Below, in pieces: positions 9,701 to 19,500 of a stretch of 19,688 nucleotides of DNA. Where the stretch lies: NCBI GenBank assembly GCA_001931875.2, contig MSJH02000240.1:1-19688 (forward strand), in the 5' to 3' direction. Source of the DNA: Byssochlamys sp. IMV 00236. Taxonomy: Eukaryota; Ascomycota; Eurotiomycetes; Eurotiales; Thermoascaceae. The translations under genes and the position numbers were made by a program. The first letter of the stretch is position 1; every line of letters begins with the position of its first letter. The notes under the pieces were generated by a model that was not told the DNA's origin, ran no database searches, and was given only the letters and a program-made list of their open reading frames with translations.

Positions 9701-10830
9701 ATGAATGATGGCAATGACTTAGAAGTAGCTTATAAAGTTCTTTTGGAATTAGAAACAAGGTTCAATCAAAAGCCTCGCTCTGGTAATTTGGGTATTCATG
9801 GGCCACAAATACAGGCACTTACTGGATATGTGCATGTATTTAAGCAACATCCTCATCCGCTGATTATCAATACTGCTATATTGAAACTTGCTGACTGGTT
9901 TCGTTCTTAGTAAAGAAATAGAAAGAGGATTGATTGACACGTTACTAATAACCTAAATAATAGCAATAATACCGTCAAGCTTTATATTTTAAAGGTGTTC
10001 AAAGAGGCATCACACCATTTGGAGAAAGTGATGAATGTGGATGAAACAGTCAGACGTATTTTACCTATTCTTGGTAGTAATGATCCTATTGCGAGATCAC
10101 TTACATTAAGGTAATATACTTTCTTTTTATTGATAATAACCTAGATTGATTTTGACGTGCATGAATTATTAATATAGAGTCCTTGGGTGTATGTCTTCAA
10201 TTATAGCAGAGAAGCTGGATGTTCAATTTGGGTAAAATACTCTTATTATCTATCTATACATATACATATAACACTAGTATTCTTTTATAGTATCATCCAA
10301 AGACTAGAATTAGCAACCTATAGAATAGAGCTACAGGCAGCTATCTGGGCAAGTGATCAAATATGTGAAAAATCAAGTAGATTTGCTGCAGTCATATTTC
10401 CAAAGATTGATAAGAAATTAAGAGGTAAGAAGAGTGATATATACACAAAATGACCTAATCAAATGGTGTCTCTAGATTCCTTTATTCCTCTCAGTATTAA
10501 GTTGACAATAGTAAAGATATTCAGACATATGCATGAAGACATTGGAATGACAAGAGAAGCTCAAAATACGTGTCTAAACTTATTGAATGATCCAAATGCT
10601 GATAGCGAGTTAGTTATTGTCACCCTGAGGACATTAACGCTCTTGATTAGTAAAGGTGTCATTGATCGAAAGGAACAGGTAAGAAAGAAATGAAGAGTAT
10701 GTATGCTTTATTTACATATGTATGCAACAAAAAGATTGATAGATTACTTGATTATGCACTAAATGATACCAGAGACAGCGTTCGTTATAGCGCCCTTCAT
10801 GATCTGTCTATACTCCAGAAAACATTGTAA
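9701..10830 (+). CDS. INTS7: Integrator complex subunit 7, N-terminal part as a separate gene
   Basis: Six exons (9701-9909, 9964-10110, 10178-10231, 10291-10424, 10476-10678, 10735-10830) join in frame to 280 residues of HEAT/ARM-like helices. It follows the INTS7 N-terminus closely: LIINTAILKLADWFR for animal ILINSAFLKLADVFR, HLEKVMNVDETVRRI for HLEKILNVDEFVKRI, SNDPIARSLTLRVLG for SNDPVARAITLRMLG, and the end DLSILQKT for DLKLLANKT (animal residues recalled). The animal protein continues for more than 600 residues after this point; here translation stops one codon later. The stop lies inside TTGTAAAT, which looks like a 5' splice site, so an ancestral exon may have ended here. The missing continuation is the minus-strand gene that starts 59 bp upstream. 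ELP2 begins about 90-120 bp downstream on the same strand. Confidence 0.85.
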
Positions 10831-10949
10831 ATTTTACATTTCATACATCATTTTCCTAAATTGTAAAGCATTATACCTAAGCCACAGGCCAATCAAAATA
10901 AATTAAGTCGTTAATTTCTATGCGTACTTTTTCTACTATTAAACAAGAC
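10831..10949 (+). promoter_or_regulatory. Short spacer: INTS7 N-part 3' end and ELP2 promoter
   Basis: A CCAAT box at 10889-10893 and an AATAAA at 10897-10902 are packed together just before the ELP2 start. The AATAAA would end the upstream transcript and the CCAAT box would serve ELP2. A GTAAAT ... GTAAAG stretch (10827-10867) could also be an intron that extends the upstream protein by about 16 residues. Confidence 0.35.
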
Positions 10950-13900
10950 ATGGTCAAAGTCACTTCAGAATTCATTTCGATCGGTTGCAATAGAACAGCT
11001 CATGCTGCCTGCTGGGGTCATGATGGTCTTGTTGCATTCGGTGCTGATAAGTTGATTGCTCTTTATCATCCTTTGGCAAGGAATACCTTCAGTTCTTTCT
11101 TTCTTTTTTTGGGCTAATATATGTTTCTATTAGGATGAGAGTAGCAAAGGCGTGACAGAGACATTACCTGGTCATAAAGGAAGAGTCAATTGTTTATCTT
11201 TTATTGAAAGAGGTCATTATACAATAAGAAAAATAAAGAACATAAAGCTAATAATATCAAAAGGCAGTGAAGACAAACTTGAAGATGTTGCTTTAATATC
11301 AGGTTCTGCAGACTATACAGCTAAAGTTTGGAAAAAAGATAATACTGGAAAGGTTCTAGTTATAAAAAAGCGTGCTCTTGTTAGTTATACTTACAAGGAT
11401 CTTTAGTGGATCAATTCGGCAACTATGGAAGGTCACACTGGAGCAGTAGAGACCATCGCCTGTATGCGTGCACATTCTATCGAGACAGAAACAGATATCA
11501 TCACCACTGGCTCATCCGATGGAACCATTCGTGTGTGGGAACGTCGTATTGTAGATGATGTCTCAGGTTGGATATAATTTGAACAGTTTGAATTCAAGGG
11601 TATTAATTTTGATCATAGACGAGGTTACTTGCAAGCAAGTGATCAACAACGGAAACAAATATCCAATGTCTTTAGCATTATCTTATCTTCCAAATAGTAG
11701 AGGTAATCAGGAGATGAATAAGGAAAAAAATAAGAAGGGGAAAGCTCAATGTATTTATGTTAGTCCCAATTCTTGCCAGTGGACACACCGACAAAGTGAT
11801 CACAATCTATGTTTATCAGTCCACCACAAATGAATTCAAAAAGGCGCACACATTGCAGGGCCATGACAATTGGGTCCGCGACTTGGCGTTTGCAACTTAT
11901 ACAGGACAGGGCAATGAAAGCGTCAATAATTCGTTCAAGAAGGGTGATTTGATGCTTGCAAGTGCAAGTCAAGACAAATATATTCGTCTTTGGAAGATAT
12001 CCCCTCATGTGCCTGCACCTACAAAACAGCAACAGGAAGATAATGGTCTCAGTAGTGATCTGTTGGATGCTTTAAAAGAAAGCGCACTGTAAATGAAAAG
12101 TTGACATGTAAAGAAGAAAAAGATAACTAAAAAAGGCAATTTATAGATCTGGAGAACAATTAAGTACCAAAGCACATATAATCACTGTTGACGCTTGTCA
12201 GTATTCCTTAATGTTTGAGGCACTTCTCATGGGTCATGATGATTGGGTATTTAGTGTTCAATGGCAAAAACCCTACATGGCAACAGGTAAGGGGTGTGTG
12301 TGTGTATCAATATGATTTAAATTGACATATCCCTTGTATAGATGCAAGTGGTGAAAGACGATTTGTTCAGCCCATGCGTCTTATTTCTGCCTCTATTGAT
12401 AAGTCTATGATGATCTGGAGCCCTGAACCAAACACTGGTGTCTGGGTCAATGAAGTGCGTATGGGTGATATCGGAGGAAGCACTTACTTGGGTTTCTGTG
12501 GTGCTATGTTCAGTCCAAATGGGAAACATATTGTCTCTCATGGAGCCAATGGTTCATTCCATTTGTGGAAAGATAACTCTGAGATCGAAGGAGAGAATAA
12601 CTGGTCGCCCAAGGTTGCTATCAGTGGTCACTTTAAATCTGTCGAAAGTCTTGCATGGGATCCCAAATCACGATATCTTCTTTCAACCAGGTTTGTAGTG
12701 TGCATCTTATTCTATACTGAATATTGACTTTCGGATTTAGTTTGGATCAGACAACACGATTGTTTGCTCCTTGGAATCGTACGGTCGATGGTCAAAATGT
12801 ATCTACATGGCACGAAATGGGTCGTCCTCAGATCCATGGTTATGACCTCAAGTGTCTTGCTTTTATTCATGATTGGCAATTTGTAAGTGGAGCTGATGAA
12901 AAGGTTCTTCGTGTCTTTGATGCACCCAAGTCTTGTGTCGAAAGCCTGGCCTGCTTAACTGGAGATGGGAGTCTAAGAGAGGACATCGCAAGCCGACCCG
13001 TAGGCGCCAATTTGCCTGCCCTTGGTCTTTCTAATAAGGCTGTCTTTGAGGGAGATGTTGCTGAAGAAGAGACGGATGTCTCGAATGGTTTAGGCGCTCA
13101 TGCATATACCTCGGCTACTCCTGAAGCATTAGCAGAAGTTATGCAACATCCTCCATATGAAGAACATCTGTTACAGTACACCTTGTGGCCAGAAGTAGAG
13201 AAACTTTATGGACATCTTTATGAACTTATTTCCGTCGACGTAAGCAGTGATAGCAAATACATTGCCTCATCTTGTAAAGCAGCCACAGCTGAACATGCCA
13301 TCGTCCGCTTATTCAATGCGTCCACTTGGAAAGAAATTAAGCACTCAATTGATGCACACGCCCTCACAGTGACACGCTGCAAATTTTCTCATAATAACCA
13401 ATGGCTTTTGACTGTATCGAGAGATCGTCTATGGGCAATTTCTGAGCATAGAGAAGATGAAGTAGAACCATATAAGCTCGTTGCAAAGAACAAGGCGCAT
13501 GCTAGAATCATCTGGGACTGTTCTTGGAGTCATGATGACAAGCTGTTTGTCACTGGCTCTCGTGATAAAACTTTCAAGGTATGGGCTCGCCCTGACCAAA
13601 CCATTCCAAACTGGGTTTGTGTTTATACTGGCAAGTGTGATGAAGCAGTTACAGCAGTTGATTTTGCACCGGATGCAGTGTATGGTGATAAGTAAGGATG
13701 CTAAGATAGTAGCTATCACTTCCAGAGACTCACTTTATATAATAGATACATGATCGCTGTAGGATTAGAGAATGGACGTATTTTACTGTATACAACCGAA
13801 AATGGTCAACAGGTTGACAAGTGGACACTATGGCATGAATTTAATCAAAGGTGCGATAAATAGTTTATCTATACTTTATGACTAATCCATATCTTAGACT

Positions 13901-14018
13901 CTGTCATTTCGGTGTTGTCCGTTCTTTGGCATGGCGTGCAGCTACTCAAGATAGATTACTTCAGCTGGCTTCTGCAGGCGAAGATCACGCTGTAAGAATT
14001 TTCAATGTTGAATATTAG
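10950..14018 (+). CDS. ELP2: Elongator complex subunit 2 (WD40)
   Basis: ELP2 is the twin WD40-propeller subunit of Elongator, needed for cm5U/mcm5U modification of tRNA wobble uridines. Ten exons (10950-11075, 11134-11352, 11407-11566, 11619-11702, 11764-12088, 12147-12286, 12342-12690, 12741-13691, 13746-13850, 13898-14018) join in frame to 859 residues; human and yeast are near 800. The start MVKVTSEFISIGCNR mirrors yeast MVECITPEAIFIGANK; an in-frame ATG at 10920 would add 10 residues. WD repeats include LPGHKGRVNCLSF, VISGSADYTAKVWKK-type blades, MEGHTGAVETIACM, LQGHDNWVRDLAF, MGHDDWVFSVQW, SGHFKSVESLAWDP, DAHALTVTRCKFS and TGSRDKTFKVWARP. Highly conserved SRDRLWAI and HARIIWDCSWS lie in the second propeller, and SAGEDHAVRIF closes it. 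Intron 1 uses a GC donor, and intron 2 has a weak GTTCTA donor. The gene converges on the AIRIM-like gene with 42 bp between stops. Confidence 0.92.
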
Positions 14019-14060
14019 AAATCCATGTAATATATTATTTCTTTTCCTTCTTTTTACCTG

Positions 14061-14696
14061 TTAATCAACGCTCTCAAGTACTTTTTTAATGGTTGTAAAC
14101 ATTTTCATACGTTCAAACATATCTTCTAGTGTCTTTTTGTCTACATGAGATTCTTCTTGCCATAATTCTAAAAGATGATATGCGTCTGTTGGTTCTGATA
14201 AACTTGATTGTATTTGGTCAAACAGACTTGTTTTATAGATATATTCTTGATGATATGAATAATCAAGTAGTGATACCATTTCATATAGATCAGATACATC
14301 TACTGCTGCTACTTGAAGCATTGACTCGGTTGAAAGGGGTAAAGGAGTAGTCATATGTTGTTGTTGGAGCATTTTTATTACAAATTTATCCACGTCTCTT
14401 GTCAGTTCCGACCAGCGTAAACATACATCCTCATAGAGTCCAAGTAACACTCTTTGTTTCTCGATCAAGGAACTGATGGAATCTGTCTGCTTAAACAAAA
14501 GTTTACTCTGATCGATATTGTATCTTTCTATAGTTTTTGGCAGCTCTAGTGTAGATTTACGTTGCGCGACTATATTGCAAATAGACTGTAGTGTGGATAA
14601 GGATCTTGCTTGAATATCTGCCCAAGTATTATAAAGAGTTTTAGCTCGATTCAGCAATTGCCATGTCGTATTGCGCTGTTGTATGAGCTGTTGCAT
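14061..14696 (-). CDS. AIRIM/C1orf109-like ribosome maturation factor
   Basis: This single-exon frame of 211 residues (start at Met 14696; an upstream in-frame Met at 14723 would add nine) is rich in helices. It resembles human C1orf109 (AIRIM, 203 residues, Pfam CA109-like), a partner of the AFG2/SPATA5 ATPases in recycling factors from pre-60S particles. Points of similarity to the recalled human sequence are the opening QQRNTTWQLLNRAKTLYNTW for QQGLWQSALRDCQPLL, the central block with SLIEKQRVLLGLYEDVCLRW, and the end region DYSYHQEYIYKTSLFDQIQ for ERHYRKSYLKRKYLLSSIQ, followed by HLLELWQEE for ALPKAWDRI. The human protein has about 20 extra N-terminal residues, so a small upstream exon may be missing. 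Pyrimidine-rich sequence ending CAACAG at the start codon would suit an acceptor. Similarity is moderate, so the assignment is probable rather than certain. Confidence 0.62.
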   Translation of the reverse strand: MQQLIQQRNTTWQLLNRAKTLYNTWADIQARSLSTLQSICNIVAQRKSTLELPKTIERYNIDQSKLLFKQTDSISSLIEKQRVLLGLYEDVCLRWSELTRDVDKFVIKMLQQQHMTTPLPLSTESMLQVAAVDVSDLYEMVSLLDYSYHQEYIYKTSLFDQIQSSLSEPTDAYHLLELWQEESHVDKKTLEDMFERMKMFTTIKKVLESVD

Positions 14697-15125
14697 ATTG
14701 AAAAGAGCAAAAAAAACGTGCAAGCCACAGTTCCTATTGGAGAAATTGGATTACCGCCTCTCCATGCCCGACCTCAACAGAACATAGAGCCCCGCAGAAG
14801 TCATGAAACTCCCTCTTCTCCTCCCTACACCTAATTAAGGGTATGTATATTCAAAGATGAACTATATTTTGTGATAATAGAGGGATGAATGATGATGGAT
14901 GTGTGGATTATATGGATGGATGCGATATGCTTACAATCATTTCGAGCAAAAAGATCGGAGAGAGAGAGAGCTGTGCTGAAGGAGAGGGGAAAATGGGAAT
15001 GGGGAGCAATTGGGGACAATGTTCAATGATGATACATCCACATCCATACACACACACACACATATATTTAAAAAGAGAAAGAGAACAGTTATTAATACGC
15101 AATTTTGGTTATAGATTAGTCAAAT
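14697..15125. other. Spacer with RPL8 promoter and simple repeats
   Basis: About 430 bp without a firm gene. At 14721-14834 the + strand has an open proline-rich frame with no clear start. From 14880 the sequence becomes repetitive: GATG/ATGG-type units (about 14883-14930), a GA run (14957-14970) and a CA run (about 15047-15062). ACATCCATACACAC at about 15040-15053 loosely resembles the Rap1-type motif of yeast ribosomal-protein promoters. The interval probably holds the uL2 promoter and leader. Confidence 0.5.
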
Positions 15126-15938
15126 ATGGGTCGCGTCATTCGTGCTCAAAGAAAAGGTGCTGGAAGTATCTTCAAATCTCACACCGTTGGCCGTAAGGGT
15201 GCCGCCAAACTCAGAGTTTTCGACTTTGCCGAACGTCATGGTTACATTCGTGGTATTGTAAAGGAGATCGTCCACGATCCCGGTAGAGGTGCTCCTCTTG
15301 CCAAGGTTGTCTTCCGTGACCCTTACAAGTAAGTGTTGACAGCTTCTTAAATATGTTTTATTGACCTCATGATTAGGTACAAGCTTCGTACTGAAACCTT
15401 CATTGCCACCGAAGGTATGTACACTGGTCAATTCATCTATGCTGGTAAGAAGGCTTCTTTGAACATTGGTAACGTCATGCCTTTGGCCTCTATGCCCGAA
15501 GGTACTGTCATTTGTAACGTTGAAGAAAAGGTTGGTGACCGTGGTGCTATTGCTCGTACTTCTGGTAACTATGCCACCATCATCGGTCACGGTGATGATG
15601 GTAAGACTCGTATTCGTCTTCCCTCTGGTTCCAAGAAGGTCATCCCCTCCACCTCTCGTGCTGTCGTCGGTATTGTTGCTGGTGGTGGTCGTATTGACAA
15701 GCCCCTCTTGAAGGCCGGTCGTGCCTACCACAAATTCAAGGTCAAGCGCAACAGCTGGCCCAAGACTCGTGGTGTTGCTATGAACCCTGTTGACCATCCT
15801 CACGGTGGTGGTAACCATCAACACATTGGTAAGGCTTCTACCATGGCCCGTGACTCTCCTGCTGGTCAAAAGGTCGGTTTGATTGCTGCTCGTCGTACTG
15901 GTCTCCTTCGTGGTACCAAGAAGATCAAGGATGCTTAA
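15126..15938 (+). CDS. RPL2: Large ribosomal subunit protein uL2 (RPL8/Rpl2)
   Basis: This is an essential cytosolic 60S protein next to the peptidyl-transferase centre. Two exons (15126-15328, 15377-15938) split by a 48 bp intron inside the Lys codon of [12 protein letters not shown] give 254 residues, the same length as yeast Rpl2. The sequence is very highly conserved: [19 protein letters not shown] at the N-terminus, [16 protein letters not shown] in the OB fold, [11 protein letters not shown], and [20 protein letters not shown] in the C-terminal loop. That loop carries the histidine reaching toward the catalytic centre. Codon use is sharply biased to GGT, CGT, AAG, CTT/TTG and GCT/GCC, unlike the AT-rich neighbours, as expected for a very highly expressed gene. 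AATAAA at 15958-15963 follows the stop by about 20 bases. Confidence 0.98.
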
Positions 15939-15957
15939 ACGTCTTGATTTTGCTATT

Positions 15958-15963
15958 AATAAA
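15958..15963 (+). terminator. Poly(A) signal of RPL2
   Basis: AATAAA lies 20 bases after the RPL2 stop codon, a normal distance for a short 3' UTR. Confidence 0.5.
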
Positions 15964-16096
15964 CATACGAGTAATCATGTATTATATCTCAATATTTTTT
16001 TGCCTTTTTTATGTAAGCTAAAGATGTGACTGTGTAAAATGATAAAACTTCAGTTCCCAAAAGGGATCTTTTTCTCTCTCTTTTTCACTAGTAAAG

Positions 16097-16507
16097 ATGC
16101 TTTCAAACTTTGTGCGTTCAACCCTCATTCGTCGTGCATTGTATTCAACACAGGCAGACGCCTTGGAAGGCTTAAGTGCAGGCGAAAAGCATATTTACAC
16201 AAAACTTTCCGAAGCACTCACTCCCCACAAACTGCAAGTGGCCGATGTTTCAGGTAATGCCTTTTTTTTATAAAGTATAAATAAACTAACGTTTTGTCTA
16301 TTGAAAGGGGGTTGTGGATCTATGTACGCTATTAATATTGCATCTAAAAAATTCGAAGGAATGAGCATTGTTAAACAGCATAGAATGGTTAATGAAGTTT
16401 TGAAAGAAGAAATCAAGGGAATGCATGGTCTTCAGGTATATATAAATATTTTTATATAGAAAAGTCCTTTATTCATTCTTTTATAGCTCAAGACAGCAGC
16501 CAAATAA
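16097..16507 (+). CDS. BOL3: Mitochondrial BolA-like protein 3
   Basis: BolA3 works with the monothiol glutaredoxin and NFU1 in late transfer of [4Fe-4S] clusters to lipoate synthase and respiratory complexes. Three exons (16097-16253, 16308-16435, 16487-16507) join to 101 residues. The N-terminus MLSNFVRSTLIRRALYSTQ is Arg/Ser-rich without acidic residues, a typical mitochondrial presequence. The BolA fold follows: GEKHIYTKLSEAL, LQVADVSGGCGSMYAINI with the BOLA3-type Cys in GGCGSMY, KKFEGMSIVKQHRMVNEVL with the conserved His, and EEIKGMHGLQLKT at the end. This matches animal BOLA3 (VTDISGGCGAMYEIKI, QQHQMVNQALKEEIKEMHGL, recalled) rather than BOLA1 or BOLA2. The gene starts about 135 bp after the RPL2 AATAAA and converges on GPATCH1, with 45 bp between stop codons. 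Confidence 0.95.
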
Positions 16508-16530
16508 TATTAGAAGTGGTAGTTTAATCT

Positions 16531-16543
16531 TTTATTAAATAAA
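16531..16543. terminator. Back-to-back poly(A) hexamers for BOL3 and GPATCH1
   Basis: TTTATTAAATAAA carries AATAAA on the - strand (16531-16536) and on the + strand (16538-16543), one base apart. They lie about 17 nt beyond the GPATCH1 stop and 31 nt beyond the BOL3 stop, so one short element probably ends both convergent transcripts. Confidence 0.5.
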
Positions 16544-16552
16544 TCTAAGTTA

Positions 16553-19500
16553 TCACCATAAATCTGCAGCACGTAAGCGTCCTTCCCTTCTTCGACCATC
16601 ATTGCTTTCATTACTTCTATAGCTCAAGACTGGTTCTTTCTCGACCCACAATTCCTCATAATCATCCTCCTCTGTGTGGTGCTTATGCTTACGTGATCTA
16701 TGCTTCTCGCTTTTATGCTTTTTACTCTTTCTGTCGCGGCTTCTGCTCCTCTTACGACTGCTCTTGTGCTTTCTTTCCCGACTTCTGCTTCGCTTATGAC
16801 TATGTCTACTACTACTATCTGGACTACTTCTTGATCTATGTAATCGACTACTTCTATGCTCTTTATGTGAAGTAGCTCGTTCGTCCGGTGACCTTTTGCT
16901 TTCTTCATCAGAGCTCTCAGACACAGACACACGACGACGCTTGCTCACTGTCGATCTCGGTTTGAATGGTTGAACTACTTTCTCTTCAGAGACAATATTT
17001 GGCAGTGCTGTCGTACCTTGCTCACGTCTTTCGGAGGCTCGCTTGAACATGGGTCTGAAGACCTCTGTTGTTGGCTCAGGCTTATTGTTTGTTTGAATGG
17101 GTATCTCGGCTGTAGGTGCCTTTGGAGGAGGTAATGGTCCGATCACTTCGTCATCAATACTCTCCTGTCGATTCACTATAAGAGATGTTTCCTCTTCCTT
17201 TTCCTTTTCTTGCTCTTCATCTTCAGAATCTGTGTCTTCGAAAATTGCTTTAAAAATATCCATGGAGGGTCGTTCATAGTCCAAATCTTTGTCGTCTTGT
17301 AACCCATCTTCACTTGTTTGTTCTTGTCCTGCATTATTACTGACAGCGATCTCCTGAGTAATACCAGTCGTTGGTGCTTTACTGTCGTCAGATGATGATG
17401 CTCTTTCTGAAGGTTTTGGTATGACTGATTTTAGTAAAGGATCATCAGATGTTTCGGCAGAGGTAAATGCTAATGGCATTCTTTCGTTCAGCATTGCCTC
17501 CATCGCTTCTTTACTCAGTGCTTCTTTGGATCCAGCTTGAGACCGACCAGCTGCTGCATCAGTAGATGCAGTAATATTTGGATGTGGATTAGGAACATTA
17601 AATCGCTTGCAGACAAGCCTACTAGGATAAAATGGCCTTACTGTACGAGTAAGAGCGCCAAACATTTTCATTGCTGCCGCTTCTGCTTCTTGTGTTGGCT
17701 AATAGAAACATTAGAGGAAAGAAGAGTGACACGTTTCTGGATCTTACCTGTTTCTTTTCAGGCTCGGGTACTGCTTTTGCTCTTTCTTCCTTTTCCTTGC
17801 GATATTGTTCTTCAGTCTTTAATCCGCCTTCAAAAGAGACCACTTCGACGTTTTTAGCTGCATCTGACGCTGATGTAAATCGACCACTCATCATAGCACT
17901 GATGGGTCTAAATATTCTAGCAGCCTTTGCAAACTCGTCCATTTCCTTCATAGCAGCATCATATGTCAAGCCCTCAGGGATAGGCAGTATCTTTTTCGGG
18001 ATTCCGTCCTCTGTGAGCATACCTGCATGATTTTCCAAGTAATTTCGGTATCTTTCTTGTTTCTTTGGATTATCACCAAACGGCATAAATCCTTTCAAAG
18101 CTAATAGGGCGACGTCCTTTGGTACAGAAGGAAAGTCGGCAAGTTGAGATTTATCTTTTCCGCTATCCACAAAGAATCGGATGGCTTGATCAAGTCTGTC
18201 CTTGGAATGTTTTGGGATATAGTCAAAGACGGAACGATGCTCGATTGGCTTTTCTCCAAGCGCTAATCCTCTTTCTTCAAATGAAAATACACTCTCTTTA
18301 TTGACGTCCATTGATTTTACTGAATCCTCCAATGGTGCATGTTGACCCGTGAAGTCAGATGGAACAACTGGAGGTGGATACCTAAGGTGATAAAGGTATG
18401 TTGGTGAACGAATCTCTCGAGAATCCTTCTTATTATTTACCATTTACCAATCTGTTGGTTCTGTTGGGATACATGAAATCCTTTCAACGGTGGTCTTCCA
18501 TCAGAGCATCTAGCCTTGTCCAATTCCCGGTAGTGATTCTCTTCCTGTTCTCTTTTACGCTTCCTTTCTTGTGCTTTGAGTTCATCTCTTGTCATACCAC
18601 CTTCATCATCATAAAGCACTCTATGATAGTTTCTTGCCAATCTATCTCCGTAGATATCCTCTTCATCTTCCTCTTCTTCAAATGCGCCTAATCCAAATGC
18701 GTCACCAGTCGTGTTTTTGTTAAAGATACCAAATGTTGAGCGTTTCTTATTCTCATCTTCTTGGTTTTTCTTTGCCAATTCACGCAGCCTTTTCATTTCA
18801 GCAATTTCTGGCACAGATGTCGCCAAGTCAAAGCCTAGGCCGTATGTATCTCTTTTGATCTGAAAGCTTTGAATAGGGGTATCACGAGGAGCAAAGGTAA
18901 TATCGTTCAACAACTCATCGTCCTCATCCTCGTCCTCATCCATTCCTTCCTTTGGCCGCTTAACCAACCTTGGGCCGATGCCTTGTCCTGGACGCCAGCC
19001 CATTTTGCGTAGTAATCGAACGCCTATGGGATCTTTGGATGGACCAAACATGTCGATTAAGCTACTTCCAATGATTCCTAACTCACTTCCTCTTTTTTCG
19101 TCTTCTTCCTGCTGCTGTTTTCGGCGTGCTGCCAGTTCTCGTTCGGTTCCTCCTAGTATATCAAACTCTTCTGTTGCTACCAGCTTACGAGTGCCTGCTA
19201 AATCCTATATACACCAGGTTGATTAGTCTTGGTGATGTTTGGCCGTTTACTTTTTTTTTTTTACTTGTAAATCCTCTTCGTCCATAAAATCTTCAGGTTT
19301 AGCTTCCTTTCTTTCATTGCGTGCATTGCGAGAAGAAACGAAATTGGTGGGTTCCCAGCCTATAAAATATATTAATGATCTACATTGTATACAGTTTTGC
19401 TGTATCTTTACCTTCTTTAGATCCAACTGTGTTGAAATAACCAGCAGAAAAGCCTCCAGTGAATGCACCGTGAAACCTTCGACGTCCCTTTTCGTCTCTT

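Noticed and set aside
9642..10919. Inverted repeats at the two suspected INTS7 inversion boundaries
   Set aside because: Comparing 9642-9700 with 10831-10919 by eye showed no shared inverted block longer than a few bases, so no repeat-mediated mechanism is claimed.
15120..15869. 249-codon minus frame opposite RPL2, rich in Thr/Asn/Val
   Set aside because: Antisense shadow produced by the extreme codon bias of the ribosomal protein gene.
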